Assembly (NCBI RefSeq): GCF_900316895.1
Contig: NZ_ONER01000004.1
Span: 1 to 36,102, forward strand
From: an uncultured Methanobrevibacter sp.
GTDB lineage: Archaea; Methanobacteriota; Methanobacteria; Methanobacteriales; Methanobacteriaceae
Direction of reading: 5' to 3'
DNA length: 36,102 nt
Made by a program: the position numbers and the translations under genes. Within the stretch, counting starts at the first letter, position 1; each line of letters begins with the position of its first letter. Below, in pieces: positions 23,386 to 31,251 of this stretch. The notes below the pieces were generated by a model. The model saw only the letters and a program-made list of their open reading frames with translations, did no database searches and was not told where the DNA came from.

Positions 23386-25443
23386 TTAGTTGTGATAAGC
23401 TTCACAACTTTCACGATTTAAGGCATGCTTGTGGACATGCATATGCTTTATTCCATTTTCGGTTTCAATCTCATCCAATATTTCAATGCCCTCATGTGAA
23501 TGGGTGTGCTCACCGTCATTGTGGAAATGATAATGATTGTGTTGCAAATTCTCAGAGTCAATCTTTTTGATTGAATCATCGAAATGCCTGTCATACAGCA
23601 ATGCTGCATTCAATACGACAAGGCATGATCCTGCATTGTGAACAATTGCTCCTGTTACAGGATTCAATAGACCTAAAACAGAACAGACAATTGCCACTGC
23701 ATTGATTGTCATTGAAATTGCAATGTTCGCCTTGATTGTGAATAATGTTGAATTTGAAAGTTTTTTAAGATATGGGATTTTGCCGATGTCATCACCCAAA
23801 AGTGCAATGTCAGCCGCCTCGATTGCAACATCACTTCCAACGGATCCCATTGCAACGCTTACATCAGCGGTTTTGAGTGCAGGAGCATCGTTAACTCCAT
23901 CACCTATCATACATACCTTCTTGCCTTCACCTTTAAGCTTTTCAATCCAATCAAGCTTTTCCTGTGGAAGCAAATTACCATAAACTTTGCCTATTCCAAC
24001 TTTGGAGGCAAAGTAATTAGCAGTTTCTGTATTATCCCCCGTAAGCAATATGGTTTCGGTTCCCAAATCGTGCAGACTTTCAATCATGCTTTTGGAATCC
24101 TCACGTATCACATCGGACAATCCGATTAATCCGGCAACTTTGCCATCTAATGCAACGATTATTGAAGCTTTACCTTCATGCTTTAATTTATCTAATTGAG
24201 CGTCGACATTTACATCAATATCATTTTCAGATAGAAATTTGGAGTTTCCTGCATATATTTTACCATAAGAATTAACGCATGTAACACCTTTACCAGGATA
24301 CATCTTAAAGTCTTTAGGCTCTTCAATGTCGATTTCAGCCTCATTTGCATTATTTACGATAGCTTTAGCCAATGGATGTTCACTTAATTTCTCACATGAA
24401 GATGTGAGCTTAAGCAAATCCAACTCGGACAAATCATCATTTAATGGGATAATATCAGAAACTTCTAAATTACCGTAAGTTAAAGTACCAGTCTTGTCGA
24501 ATACCAAAGTATTTAAAGCTCCTAAAGTTTCAAGCGCTTCACCAGACTTGATCAATACACCATACTTTGTTGCCTGGCCTATAGCAGCCATGATTGCTGT
24601 TGGAGTTGCGAGAATCAATGCACATGGACAGAATACCACCAGAACAGTGACTCCTCTTTCGATATTGCCTGTCACCAGCCATGCTACGATAGCTATTATC
24701 AATGCAACAGGAACAAGCCATGTTGCCCATTTATCGGCAATCCTTTGAGTTGGAGCCTGCTTTTCATCAGCGGCCTTTACAAGATCAATCAGTTTTTGAA
24801 GTGACGAATTCTCTCCGAGGCTGGTTGCCTTAATATCAATTGCACCGTACATGTTCATGGTTCCGCAGAATACCTCATCACCAACTCCCTTATCAATAGG
24901 AAGTGATTCTCCAGTCATGATAGACTGGTCAAGTGATGATGTACCGTTGATTACTTCACCGTCAACAGGCACGCTTTCACCAGGAAGTATCCTTAATGTA
25001 TCGCCAATTTTGATTTCATCTACAGGCACAACTTCCTCGACTCCATTGACTATTCTTCTTCCGGTCTGTGGAGTTAAATTAATTAGATTTCTTAAACCTT
25101 TTTTAGCCCTTTCAACAGTCCAGTCCTCTAAAAGAGCACCTAATGCCATAATCCATGCAACTTCACCTGCTGCAAATATCTCCCCAATTAAAAGAGAGGC
25201 AACCATTGCTATTGCAATCAACAGCGCTGATGAAATCCATTTTTCACGGATCAATCTTGTCATTGCCAAAAGCAACATTGGAATACCACTTATTATTACT
25301 GTTCCCCATGCAGGGTTTAAGTAAATCGGAGTGTCAATTCCAAAAATCATAAAAATAACTGCAATCAATAAGAATATTCCTGAAATGACGGTCATCTTTA
25401 GACCGAATAGGAAATCAGTTATTTCATCTATCACACTAAACAC
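23386..25443 (-). CDS. P1B-type heavy-metal ATPase with C-terminal His-rich tail
   Basis: The 685-residue ATPase has all P-type motifs: TGES (177-180), metal-site CPC (272-274, in FCPCALILATP), phosphorylation site DKTGTLT with Asp316, SEHPLA (His356-Pro357) and GDGVND (514-519). It has no N-terminal HMA or Cys domain. Instead a C-terminal tail (about 633-685) is His-rich (HNHYHFHNDGEHTHSHEG and HMHVHKH). The last transmembrane pair carries HNAGSCLVVLNA, not the DxG of Zn-type ZntA, so the cargo (Zn, Mn, Cu or Ni) is uncertain. The start is a GTG at 25443; a GTG three codons later fits the GAGGTG Shine-Dalgarno better. It is preceded by an unusual triplicated promoter-operator region. Confidence 0.9.
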   Translation of the reverse strand: MFSVIDEITDFLFGLKMTVISGIFLLIAVIFMIFGIDTPIYLNPAWGTVIISGIPMLLLAMTRLIREKWISSALLIAIAMVASLLIGEIFAAGEVAWIMALGALLEDWTVERAKKGLRNLINLTPQTGRRIVNGVEEVVPVDEIKIGDTLRILPGESVPVDGEVINGTSSLDQSIMTGESLPIDKGVGDEVFCGTMNMYGAIDIKATSLGENSSLQKLIDLVKAADEKQAPTQRIADKWATWLVPVALIIAIVAWLVTGNIERGVTVLVVFCPCALILATPTAIMAAIGQATKYGVLIKSGEALETLGALNTLVFDKTGTLTYGNLEVSDIIPLNDDLSELDLLKLTSSCEKLSEHPLAKAIVNNANEAEIDIEEPKDFKMYPGKGVTCVNSYGKIYAGNSKFLSENDIDVNVDAQLDKLKHEGKASIIVALDGKVAGLIGLSDVIREDSKSMIESLHDLGTETILLTGDNTETANYFASKVGIGKVYGNLLPQEKLDWIEKLKGEGKKVCMIGDGVNDAPALKTADVSVAMGSVGSDVAIEAADIALLGDDIGKIPYLKKLSNSTLFTIKANIAISMTINAVAIVCSVLGLLNPVTGAIVHNAGSCLVVLNAALLYDRHFDDSIKKIDSENLQHNHYHFHNDGEHTHSHEGIEILDEIETENGIKHMHVHKHALNRESCEAYHN

Positions 25444-25448
25444 CTCTA

Positions 25449-25490
25449 AGTATTACTTTTTTTGAATTTATTTAAATACCCAGTATTACT
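25449..25490. promoter_or_regulatory. Palindrome-TATA-palindrome module 1 at the metal ATPase promoter
   Basis: AGTATTACT at 25449-25457 and 25482-25490 (starts 33 bp apart) flank a TATA-like TATTTAAAT (minus strand, centred near 25473). This would put transcription of the ATPase at about 25448, with one palindrome over the start site and the other over the BRE. Binding here would block initiation, so repression is the simplest inference. Confidence 0.55.
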
Positions 25491-25570
25491 CAAAATTTTT
25501 TAAAGGTGTTGCCAAAAAATTTTGACACACATTAAAAAAAATTATATTCAGTAAGTACCAACAGCCAAAA

Positions 25571-25612
25571 AGTATTACTTTTTTTGAGTTCATTTAAATA
25601 CTCAGTATTACT
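25571..25612. promoter_or_regulatory. Palindrome-TATA-palindrome module 2
   Basis: This is a close copy of module 1: AGTATTACT at 25571-25579 and 25604-25612, again 33 bp apart, with TTTAAATA between. The inner sequence TTTGAGTTCATTTAAATACT matches module 3 and differs from module 1 by only a few bases. No gene start follows it directly. Confidence 0.55.
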
Positions 25613-25643
25613 ATTAATTATTTTAGATTACAAAGTATATAAA

Positions 25644-25710
25644 AGTATTACTTTTTTTGAGTTCATTTAAATACTCAGTATTACTTAAAAAATTAGTGAA
25701 AAGTATTACC
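25644..25710. promoter_or_regulatory. Palindrome-TATA-palindrome module 3 plus an extra half-module
   Basis: AGTATTACT at 25644-25652 and 25677-25685 (33 bp apart) flank the same inner sequence as module 2. A further AGTATTACC lies at 25702-25710. The three modules are in the same orientation and start 122 and 73 bp apart. The gene-free stretch 25444-25794 contains nothing else except an inverted repeat at 25492-25523 (AAAATTTTTT/AAAAAATTTT). Confidence 0.55.
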
Positions 25711-25794
25711 CAAAATTTCAAATCGTTCATAATGAGATTATTTTAACTAAAAAAGCTGAAATGACATTACATTTTCAATAATATCTAAAAAAAG

Positions 25795-26070
25795 TCAATC
25801 CTTGATTGTATCCAATATCTTTCGGGCATAAACCCTGTCCTTTTCCTTTTCCTCTTCAGACAAATCAGAATATGGAACCATTAGCATATCCCATTTAGCC
25901 AACTTATCCTTAACCTTTAAAACAAGTAATTGATCCTCATCACTCAAATCATCCTCATGTCTTTCAATGATTTCAAGCAATGAAGACAATTCATTGGATA
26001 ACGCATCAGCCCATTCACACCATTGGACATGTTCCAAATCAGCCAATTTTTCTAATGCATCATCCTTCAT
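25795..26070 (-). CDS. Small RyR-domain-like protein
   Basis: About 91 residues from ATG 26070 (in-frame ATG/GTG at 26076 and 26079 are alternatives). The sequence pairs an N-terminal LADLEHVQWCEWADAL with a C-terminal WDMLMVPYSDLSEEEKEKDRVYARKIL. That pattern (E-H-x-x-W ... PY-x-x-L-SE-x-EK-x-x-DR) resembles RyR-type domains known from ryanodine receptors and from many phage and bacterial small proteins; it is a resemblance seen by eye. No cysteines besides one, and no signal peptide. The gene overlaps or abuts the radical SAM stop codon, so it is coupled to that enzyme. Its job is unknown. Confidence 0.7.
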   Translation of the reverse strand: MKDDALEKLADLEHVQWCEWADALSNELSSLLEIIERHEDDLSDEDQLLVLKVKDKLAKWDMLMVPYSDLSEEEKEKDRVYARKILDTIKD

Positions 26071-26078
26071 AATCATCA

Positions 26079-27206
26079 CTACGGTTTCATCGCAAGGTCC
26101 ATTATGCTGAAAGGCTCGCCATCTTTTCTTGGAGCGGGAGCACCCATTCCAAAAGCGGATTTGGCAAATTCCTTATTCATCCTTTTTGAAACCTCGCCAA
26201 AAATCATTTTGTATGCAGTGCACTGCGGATCAACCGCCTGAGGTGTCTGATATGCAACTATTGCATTGTAAGGACATCCCCCTTCACAGTATTTCACATA
26301 TCTGCATTTCTTACAGTTTTCATCCACATAATCCCTGAATTCCATCAGCTTGGCCCATGCATCTGATTGCTTCAAATCGTCAAAGCTTGGATTTGCAGAC
26401 ACGTTGCCCAAAACATATTCAGGCATTCCAACAAATCTGTAGCAAGGATATATTGAACCGTCAGAGCCTACCGCCAAAGTTGTACCAATGCAATCCGCAA
26501 AAGTGCAAAGGGTACCTCTTCTTCTAAGTGAAGATTTACAGATATGGTCCAAATCCATCACTGTAAACTTGTCCAAATCATAAAGGTACTTGTCCAGCCA
26601 GTCAACCAGGAGTTTGCCGTGCTCTTCCTGGTCAAGCGCCCAAGGGTCTGCATTGTCCCCTCTTAAAGACGGTAAAGCAGCATGGATTTTGAGGTTCATT
26701 TTTTCTCCCTTGAAGAATTCATATAATTCATCGGAGAAATCCTTGGAATAATCGGTAACTGTTAAAACAAAGTTGATTATCAATCCTTTACTTTTAGCCA
26801 GTTCATATTTTGACATGGTCTTGTCAAAATAGCCGTCTCCCCTTTGATAGTCATTAATCTCCTTTGGCCCGTCAATGCTTGTACTTACAACAACATTATA
26901 TTTGACAAACAGGTCAATCAGTTCTTCAGACAGAAGCCAGATATTGCTCTGAAGTGAAAAACCTTCAAAGTTTTCCAGTTTTGACAGATTTTCCAGAGCA
27001 TATTCATAAAAGTCATAACCAGCCAAAAGCGGTTCTCCGCCATGGAAGGTAAAATGAACTTTATCATCCCTAAAATCGCCCAGCCAGTCAATAATCTGGT
27101 CTATAATTTCAGTATCCATCATTTCCTTTTTGTTTTCTGAACCCCAGCAGTATTTACAGTTTGACGGACAGTTGAGCGTAGGGATAATCATTACATGAAA
27201 TGTCAT
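26079..27206 (-). CDS. Radical SAM/SPASM peptide-modifying enzyme
   Basis: The 375-residue enzyme has the radical SAM motif CPSNCKYC (Cys13, 17, 20), the SAM-binding GGEPL (56-60), and a SPASM-type C-terminus with CTFADC, CYRF, CKKCRYVKYCEGGCP and C329, giving ligands for extra Fe-S clusters. Such enzymes modify Cys- or Thr-containing peptides or proteins (anSME, thioether and related types). It lies four bases after a 68-residue CxxC protein gene. From memory this matches the methanogen Mhun_1560-type rSAM (TIGR04083) and its Cys-rich partner (TIGR04165). The likely substrate is therefore the upstream protein, though no modification site is evident. A sulfatase-maturase role is less likely, since no sulfatase is nearby. 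Confidence 0.85.
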   Translation of the reverse strand: MTFHVMIIPTLNCPSNCKYCWGSENKKEMMDTEIIDQIIDWLGDFRDDKVHFTFHGGEPLLAGYDFYEYALENLSKLENFEGFSLQSNIWLLSEELIDLFVKYNVVVSTSIDGPKEINDYQRGDGYFDKTMSKYELAKSKGLIINFVLTVTDYSKDFSDELYEFFKGEKMNLKIHAALPSLRGDNADPWALDQEEHGKLLVDWLDKYLYDLDKFTVMDLDHICKSSLRRRGTLCTFADCIGTTLAVGSDGSIYPCYRFVGMPEYVLGNVSANPSFDDLKQSDAWAKLMEFRDYVDENCKKCRYVKYCEGGCPYNAIVAYQTPQAVDPQCTAYKMIFGEVSKRMNKEFAKSAFGMGAPAPRKDGEPFSIMDLAMKP

Positions 27207-27210
27207 TTTA

Positions 27211-27417
27211 TCAGTAAATCTTATTTAATTCGTTTAAAAGTTTCTTTTTCTCATCTTCTTCCATATCCTCATTTACAAAAAATATGTAACCGCACTCTTC
27301 GCATTTTACGGTTTCCATTTCTGCATGAGCATGATGGTTATCCAGCATTTTTCTGTGTGCAATCTTATCCTTTGAACCGCACTTTGGACATGGAGCTACA
27401 AGTTCTTCCAGTTTCAT
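27211..27417 (-). CDS. Cys-rich small protein, putative partner of the radical SAM enzyme
   Basis: The 68-residue protein contains CPKCGS (Cys10, Cys13) and CEECG (Cys39, Cys42), with a His-rich stretch between (HRKMLDNHHAHAEME, His21, 28, 29, 31), and an acidic/Lys-rich C-terminus. As seen it could be a simple zinc ribbon. As a member of the methanogen Cys-rich peptide family next to a radical SAM/SPASM enzyme it may instead be that enzyme's substrate. There is no leader-peptide cleavage site such as GG. Its ATG has AAGGTG nearby, and a TATA box lies at about 27450-27458. It is the first gene of a three-gene operon. Confidence 0.8.
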   Translation of the reverse strand: MKLEELVAPCPKCGSKDKIAHRKMLDNHHAHAEMETVKCEECGYIFFVNEDMEEDEKKKLLNELNKIY

Positions 27418-27449
27418 TTTTTCACCTTGATTATATTTCTATTCTTGAA

Positions 27450-27458
27450 GTATATAAT
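27450..27458 (-). promoter_or_regulatory. TATA box of the Cys-rich peptide/radical SAM operon
   Basis: ATTATATAC on the minus strand predicts transcription from about 27426, a leader of about ten bases before the ATG at 27417, with AAGGTGA as Shine-Dalgarno. A second TATA-like sequence for the divergent small gene (TTTAAATACT) lies at 27531-27540. Confidence 0.45.
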
Positions 27459-27586
27459 TGTATAGATTATAGAAAAGTTTAAATAAGATGTTTCAATGAC
27501 TGCAATTTTACAAAGTGGCATCAACAAAGCTTTAAATACTATTTGAACATATACACTATATTTAATTAATGTTTGAAGTGATTATC

Positions 27587-27769
27587 ATGCCATACGACTA
27601 CTATGAATATCTTAAAAAGCAAAGAGATGATAAACAGTATACAGAAACCGCTGAATTGGTAAGACAAAACCTATGGAGCGAGACAATTAATTTTAAACTA
27701 TCGCAAGAGTGGCTGGATATTGAGGACAGAATACTGATAATGTTATACCTACGCTTGAGATATACCTAA
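27587..27769 (+). CDS. Small hypothetical protein
   Basis: A 60-residue reading frame from ATG 27587 (MPYDYYEYLKKQRDDKQYTE); an upstream in-frame ATG at 27569 lacks a Shine-Dalgarno, whereas AAGTGAT precedes the chosen start. A TATA-like TTTAAATACT lies about 50 bases upstream. It is mostly helical and charged, ends in LRLRYT, and overlaps the convergent aldo/keto reductase stop by four bases. I do not recognise a family; the abrupt end suggests it may be truncated. It is divergent from the radical SAM operon. Confidence 0.45.
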   Translation: MPYDYYEYLKKQRDDKQYTETAELVRQNLWSETINFKLSQEWLDIEDRILIMLYLRLRYT

Positions 27770-28989
27770 CGGTTAAGCAGTTTGACCATGAACCTGTAAA
27801 TCGGAAATCCCACTTTTTGAACAAAAACAAGCGCATACTTATAGCCCGGAATCTCAAATTCCTTTTTAACCTTTTTCAACTCTTCTATAATATCCAGTTT
27901 TTGAGGGCATTTCCTTAAGCACTTTCCACAGCCATTGCATTTGCCTGCATTGCCGGAACTTCCCATAATTCCCCCGACATACTGGTAATAATCCATAAAT
28001 GACTGGTTGAACATGCCCTTATGACCAAAGAGGTATTTCTCATTGTAGATTTTCATGCATTCTGGAATATTGACTCCCTGAGGGCATGGCATACAATAGC
28101 CGCATGTTGAACAGTTGATCTTCAGTGAATTTCTCATAACCCTCTTGACAAGCTCAACTGTTTCCATTTCCTCAAATGACATTGACAGAGGAGTTATCCG
28201 CTCAGCAACTGCCAAATTCTCATTCAACTGTTCAAGAGAATTCATTCCAGACAATACACATGTTACATTGCGGTTATTCAATACCCATTCGAATGCCCAT
28301 TCAGCAGTGCTCTTATCAGGATTTGCCTTTTTAAATATTTCTTCAGCTTCCTGTGGCATCTTTCCTGCAAGAATGCCTCCTTTCAGAGGTTCCATTACAA
28401 AAATTCCCATTCCTTTTGAGGTAGCATATTCAATTCCTTCCACACTGGCCTGAACATTCTCATCAAAGTAATTGTACTGGACCATCACAACATCCCAGTC
28501 ATAACCATCAATCAACAGTGGAAACTCTTCCTTGGGACCGTGATATGAAAATCCGACATGCTTGATTTTGCCTTCGCTTTTTGCCTTGCTTATGAATTTT
28601 AAAAGGTCCCTTTTAAGCAATCGGTTCATTGACTTCAAATCAACGGCATGCATCAGATAATAATCAATTGAATCCCTTTGAAGGCGATTCAGCTGCTCTT
28701 CCAAAATGTTTTCCATATCCTCATATTTCCGGACATTGATTGTGGGCAATTTGGTGCAGATTTTAACCTTATCCTTATACTCGCCCTGAAGGATTTCTCC
28801 CAAAAATGATTCGCTGTCCCCATAAAGGTAAGCGGTGTCAATAAAATTAACTCCATTATCAATTGCATGATATATCAGCTTTGATGCCTTTTCCCTGTCT
28901 ATTTTACCGTTCTTTAATGGCAGTCTCATTGCCCCAAAGCCTATCGGGGAAATTTCATCGCCGGTTTTTTGAATTTTTCTGTATTGCAT
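27766..28989 (-). CDS. Aldo/keto reductase with C-terminal ferredoxin domain
   Basis: The 407-residue protein has an N-terminal AKR barrel (about residues 1-275) with the catalytic residues expected (Asp and Tyr in NFIDTAYLYGD, Lys in CTKLP, His in LMHAVD), fused to an Fe-S domain: CSTCGYCMPCPQGVNIPEC (about 294-312) and CNGCGKCLRKCP. This fusion is common in anaerobic archaea and clostridia, probably coupling ferredoxin to an NAD(P)H or carbonyl substrate that is unknown. It is monocistronic. The frame has a convergent partner at its 3' end, overlapping by four bases. Confidence 0.9.
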   Translation of the reverse strand: MQYRKIQKTGDEISPIGFGAMRLPLKNGKIDREKASKLIYHAIDNGVNFIDTAYLYGDSESFLGEILQGEYKDKVKICTKLPTINVRKYEDMENILEEQLNRLQRDSIDYYLMHAVDLKSMNRLLKRDLLKFISKAKSEGKIKHVGFSYHGPKEEFPLLIDGYDWDVVMVQYNYFDENVQASVEGIEYATSKGMGIFVMEPLKGGILAGKMPQEAEEIFKKANPDKSTAEWAFEWVLNNRNVTCVLSGMNSLEQLNENLAVAERITPLSMSFEEMETVELVKRVMRNSLKINCSTCGYCMPCPQGVNIPECMKIYNEKYLFGHKGMFNQSFMDYYQYVGGIMGSSGNAGKCNGCGKCLRKCPQKLDIIEELKKVKKEFEIPGYKYALVFVQKVGFPIYRFMVKLLNR

Positions 28990-29156
28990 ATTATCTCTTC
29001 GTCATTGTGATGAATTTGTTAAGGAGTTAAAGAAAGTTATTAAAAAAAATATTACTTTATCTTGCGGGTTAAATTTTTTGATGGTGATGATAATGAAATC
29101 AATCTGAAGTTCGGTTTTTCCTGAAGGCGAATCATATTCTTCAAATCGATTCCGTC

Positions 29157-30008
29157 TTATGCCTCTCTAATCATTTCCTTCATATATCTTATTAACTCGT
29201 CTTTTGATTCCGGATCATCCATTGCAAACTCTATTGAAGTTTTGAGCCATTCAAATCTGTTACCTATATCATATGTTTTTCCTTCGAATGTCACACCATA
29301 AATGGCATCCAATTTTGACAGCGCATCGGTCAGCTGAATTTCACCGCCAACACCAGGTTCTGTTTCGTCAATCTTATCGAAAATATCAGGTGTCAATACA
29401 TAACGGCCCATAATGGCGAGATTTGATGGTGCCTGATGAGCCAATGGCTTTTCAACGAGCTTTTCAATATTGTAAACATCCTTTTCAACTTCAGTTCCCT
29501 TAATAATACCATAACGTTCTACCTTTTCTTTGGGAACCTTTTCAAGAGAAATTGCTGAGGCATCATACTTTTCATAAACATCAATCAGCTGTTTTGTGCA
29601 TGGGGTGGGGCCTTTAGTGATTGAGTCGCCTAAAAGCACTGCAAATGGTTCTCCTCCGATATGCTTTTTGGCACAGTAGATCGCATCACCGAGACCTTTC
29701 TGTTCCTTTTGCCTTACATAACAGATATCCGCCAAGTCAGTTATCGCACGAACTTGCTTCAACCTGTCATCCTTACCTGCGCTTTGCAGGGTCTGCTCAA
29801 GTTCAAAGGATTTGTCAAAGTGATCCTCAATAGACCTTTTATTTCTACCGGTTACAATCAAAATGTCATCAATGCCGGAAGCTACAGCCTCTTCAATAAC
29901 ATACTGGATAGTAGGTTTGTCATAAACAGGCAACATTTCCTTTGGTTGCGCTTTTGTAGCAGGCAAAAATCTTGTTCCAAAACCTGCTGCTGGAATTACA
30001 GCCTTCAT
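29157..30008 (-). CDS. galU: UTP-glucose-1-phosphate uridylyltransferase
   Basis: A 283-residue nucleotidyltransferase of GalU type: AVIPAAGFGTRFLPATKAQP with the GxGTRxLPxTK motif, KEMLPVYDKPTIQYVIEEA, LLGDSI and VEKP. It makes UDP-glucose from UTP and glucose-1-phosphate for surface polysaccharides and glycolipids. The length matches bacterial GalU. After the TAA stop the same frame stays open for 34 more codons (to 29052), which may be chance or a decayed extension. The 167-base gap before the aldo/keto reductase start has no other gene. No strong Shine-Dalgarno; GGTGAT lies seven bases upstream of the ATG. Confidence 0.93.
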   Translation of the reverse strand: MKAVIPAAGFGTRFLPATKAQPKEMLPVYDKPTIQYVIEEAVASGIDDILIVTGRNKRSIEDHFDKSFELEQTLQSAGKDDRLKQVRAITDLADICYVRQKEQKGLGDAIYCAKKHIGGEPFAVLLGDSITKGPTPCTKQLIDVYEKYDASAISLEKVPKEKVERYGIIKGTEVEKDVYNIEKLVEKPLAHQAPSNLAIMGRYVLTPDIFDKIDETEPGVGGEIQLTDALSKLDAIYGVTFEGKTYDIGNRFEWLKTSIEFAMDDPESKDELIRYMKEMIREA

Positions 30009-30123
30009 AATTTATCACCATATAAGTTTATATTAATTATAATTTTAGTTAAAATATTATAAATAGATTAATGAAAAAATGGTTGTTTAAATCCAATTAA
30101 AAAAAGCAATTTTATATAAATGG

Positions 30124-30207
<84 letters not shown>

Positions 30208-30266
30208 ATAAAACAAAAGTAGTTATTAAAGAATATCTTTTTCAAGTTATATATAGTTAACTATTT

Positions 30267-30680
30267 TTAGCATAATTTTATAGTGACTTCCATGACTTTT
30301 TCATTTTTTAAATCTTCAATCAAGTTACTGTCAAGATCCCTTGCTGCCTTATCTGCATGAATCATCAGTGTTCTGGAGCAGGTGAAATCACTTGTTCTGC
30401 AAACGATGTCTGTTGGATGGGTCAATGATAAATCCTCATGGCCAAAACCGGTTATTTCATCATGGCCGTTTTCCGTGTCGAGAATAACCTTAATTTTAGT
30501 ATTTGAATTGGCAATTTTATCCTTGAACTCCTGCGGGAAGTTTAACATTGACTTATCTGCAGATGTTCCCACAATGCAATCTGCTGTCGGGCCAATCTCA
30601 ACGTCCTTGGTAACTTCAAAAGTGGATTTGTGAAGTGAGGTTACATTTTTATGGCCTCTGGTTTTAAGCTTGAAAATCAT
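30267..30680 (-). CDS. DUF371 family protein
   Basis: The 137-residue protein matches archaeal DUF371: N-terminal FKLKTRGHKNVTSLHKSTFE, VGPTADCIVGTSA-like stretch (here IGPTADCIVGTSADK), HDEITGFGHEDL and HPTDIVCRTSDFTCSRTLMI. The family is widespread in archaea and uncharacterised. Conserved His, Cys and Asp suggest a small enzyme or metal-binding domain, but no reaction is known to me. It is a single gene lying between the tRNA-Leu and the divergent GIY-YIG gene, with about 150 gene-free bases to the latter. Confidence 0.85.
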   Translation of the reverse strand: MIFKLKTRGHKNVTSLHKSTFEVTKDVEIGPTADCIVGTSADKSMLNFPQEFKDKIANSNTKIKVILDTENGHDEITGFGHEDLSLTHPTDIVCRTSDFTCSRTLMIHADKAARDLDSNLIEDLKNEKVMEVTIKLC

Positions 30681-30831
30681 GAATATAGTTTAGACTCAAA
30701 AACTAATATAATTTTTGATGGCTTTTAATCGAAGAGAAGTCCAATAATTTTAATAACATTGAAAATTAGATTAAAATCTGAAAACGAATTTTCAAGATTA
30801 TTGACTGATAGAAAATAAATGGAAAATTAGA

Positions 30832-31251
30832 ATGAAAGGATGTTACTGTTTGATAATTGATTTGGACAATTCATCAGAAATCAAAATAGGAAAGCTTGGA
30901 AAGATTCAATTTCAAAAGGGACATTACGTTTATGTTGGCTCAGCGATGAACTACCTTGAATCAAGAATCAAAAGACATTTGAAAAGCGAAAAAAAGCTCC
31001 ATTGGCACATTGATTACCTGCTTAAGAAAGCTGAAGTCAGTGATGTAATCTACAACGAGTCAACAAAAAAGGTGGAATGCGAACTGTCCAAATACATTTC
31101 AGAAAATGCAAATGGAATAGAAAACTTCGGATGTTCGGATTGTGACTGCAATAGTCATTTATATTATTTCAAAAATAGAAATGAAGCTATTGAATGTGTT
31201 AAAGAGGCATATGATTCAATAGCTATGGAATGCAAATTTTTTAAAAAATGA
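30832..31251 (+). CDS. GIY-YIG-related nuclease domain protein (DUF123)
   Basis: This 139-residue protein matches DUF123, a GIY-YIG-like domain often fused to endonuclease III in archaea: GCYCLII near the N-terminus, GKIQFQKGHYVYVGSAMN (the second motif region, with YVGS), RIKRHL and LHWHIDYLL, then a C-terminal CSDCDCNSHLYYF. Here it stands alone. It may cut or bind DNA in repair; this is inferred from the family. Its last 11 bases overlap the convergent winged-helix-like gene. Its start codon follows an AT-rich region without a clear Shine-Dalgarno. Confidence 0.82.
   Translation: MKGCYCLIIDLDNSSEIKIGKLGKIQFQKGHYVYVGSAMNYLESRIKRHLKSEKKLHWHIDYLLKKAEVSDVIYNESTKKVECELSKYISENANGIENFGCSDCDCNSHLYYFKNRNEAIECVKEAYDSIAMECKFFKK

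Noticed and set aside
25492..25523. AAAATTTTTT/AAAAAATTTT inverted repeat as a terminator or operator
   Set aside because: In such AT-rich DNA a 10-bp A/T inverted repeat is not remarkable, and it is placed upstream of genes on the only active strand, so it is not an evident terminator.
25449..25710. CRISPR-like array
   Set aside because: The repeats are 9-bp palindromes in paired modules with conserved, not variable, intervening sequence, and no cas genes are present.
29084..29124. Possible box C/D sRNA on the plus strand (GTGATGA then CTGA twice)
   Set aside because: C to final D would be only 41 bases, no convincing D'/C' spacing or guide length is present, and the same bases read as an open extension of galU.
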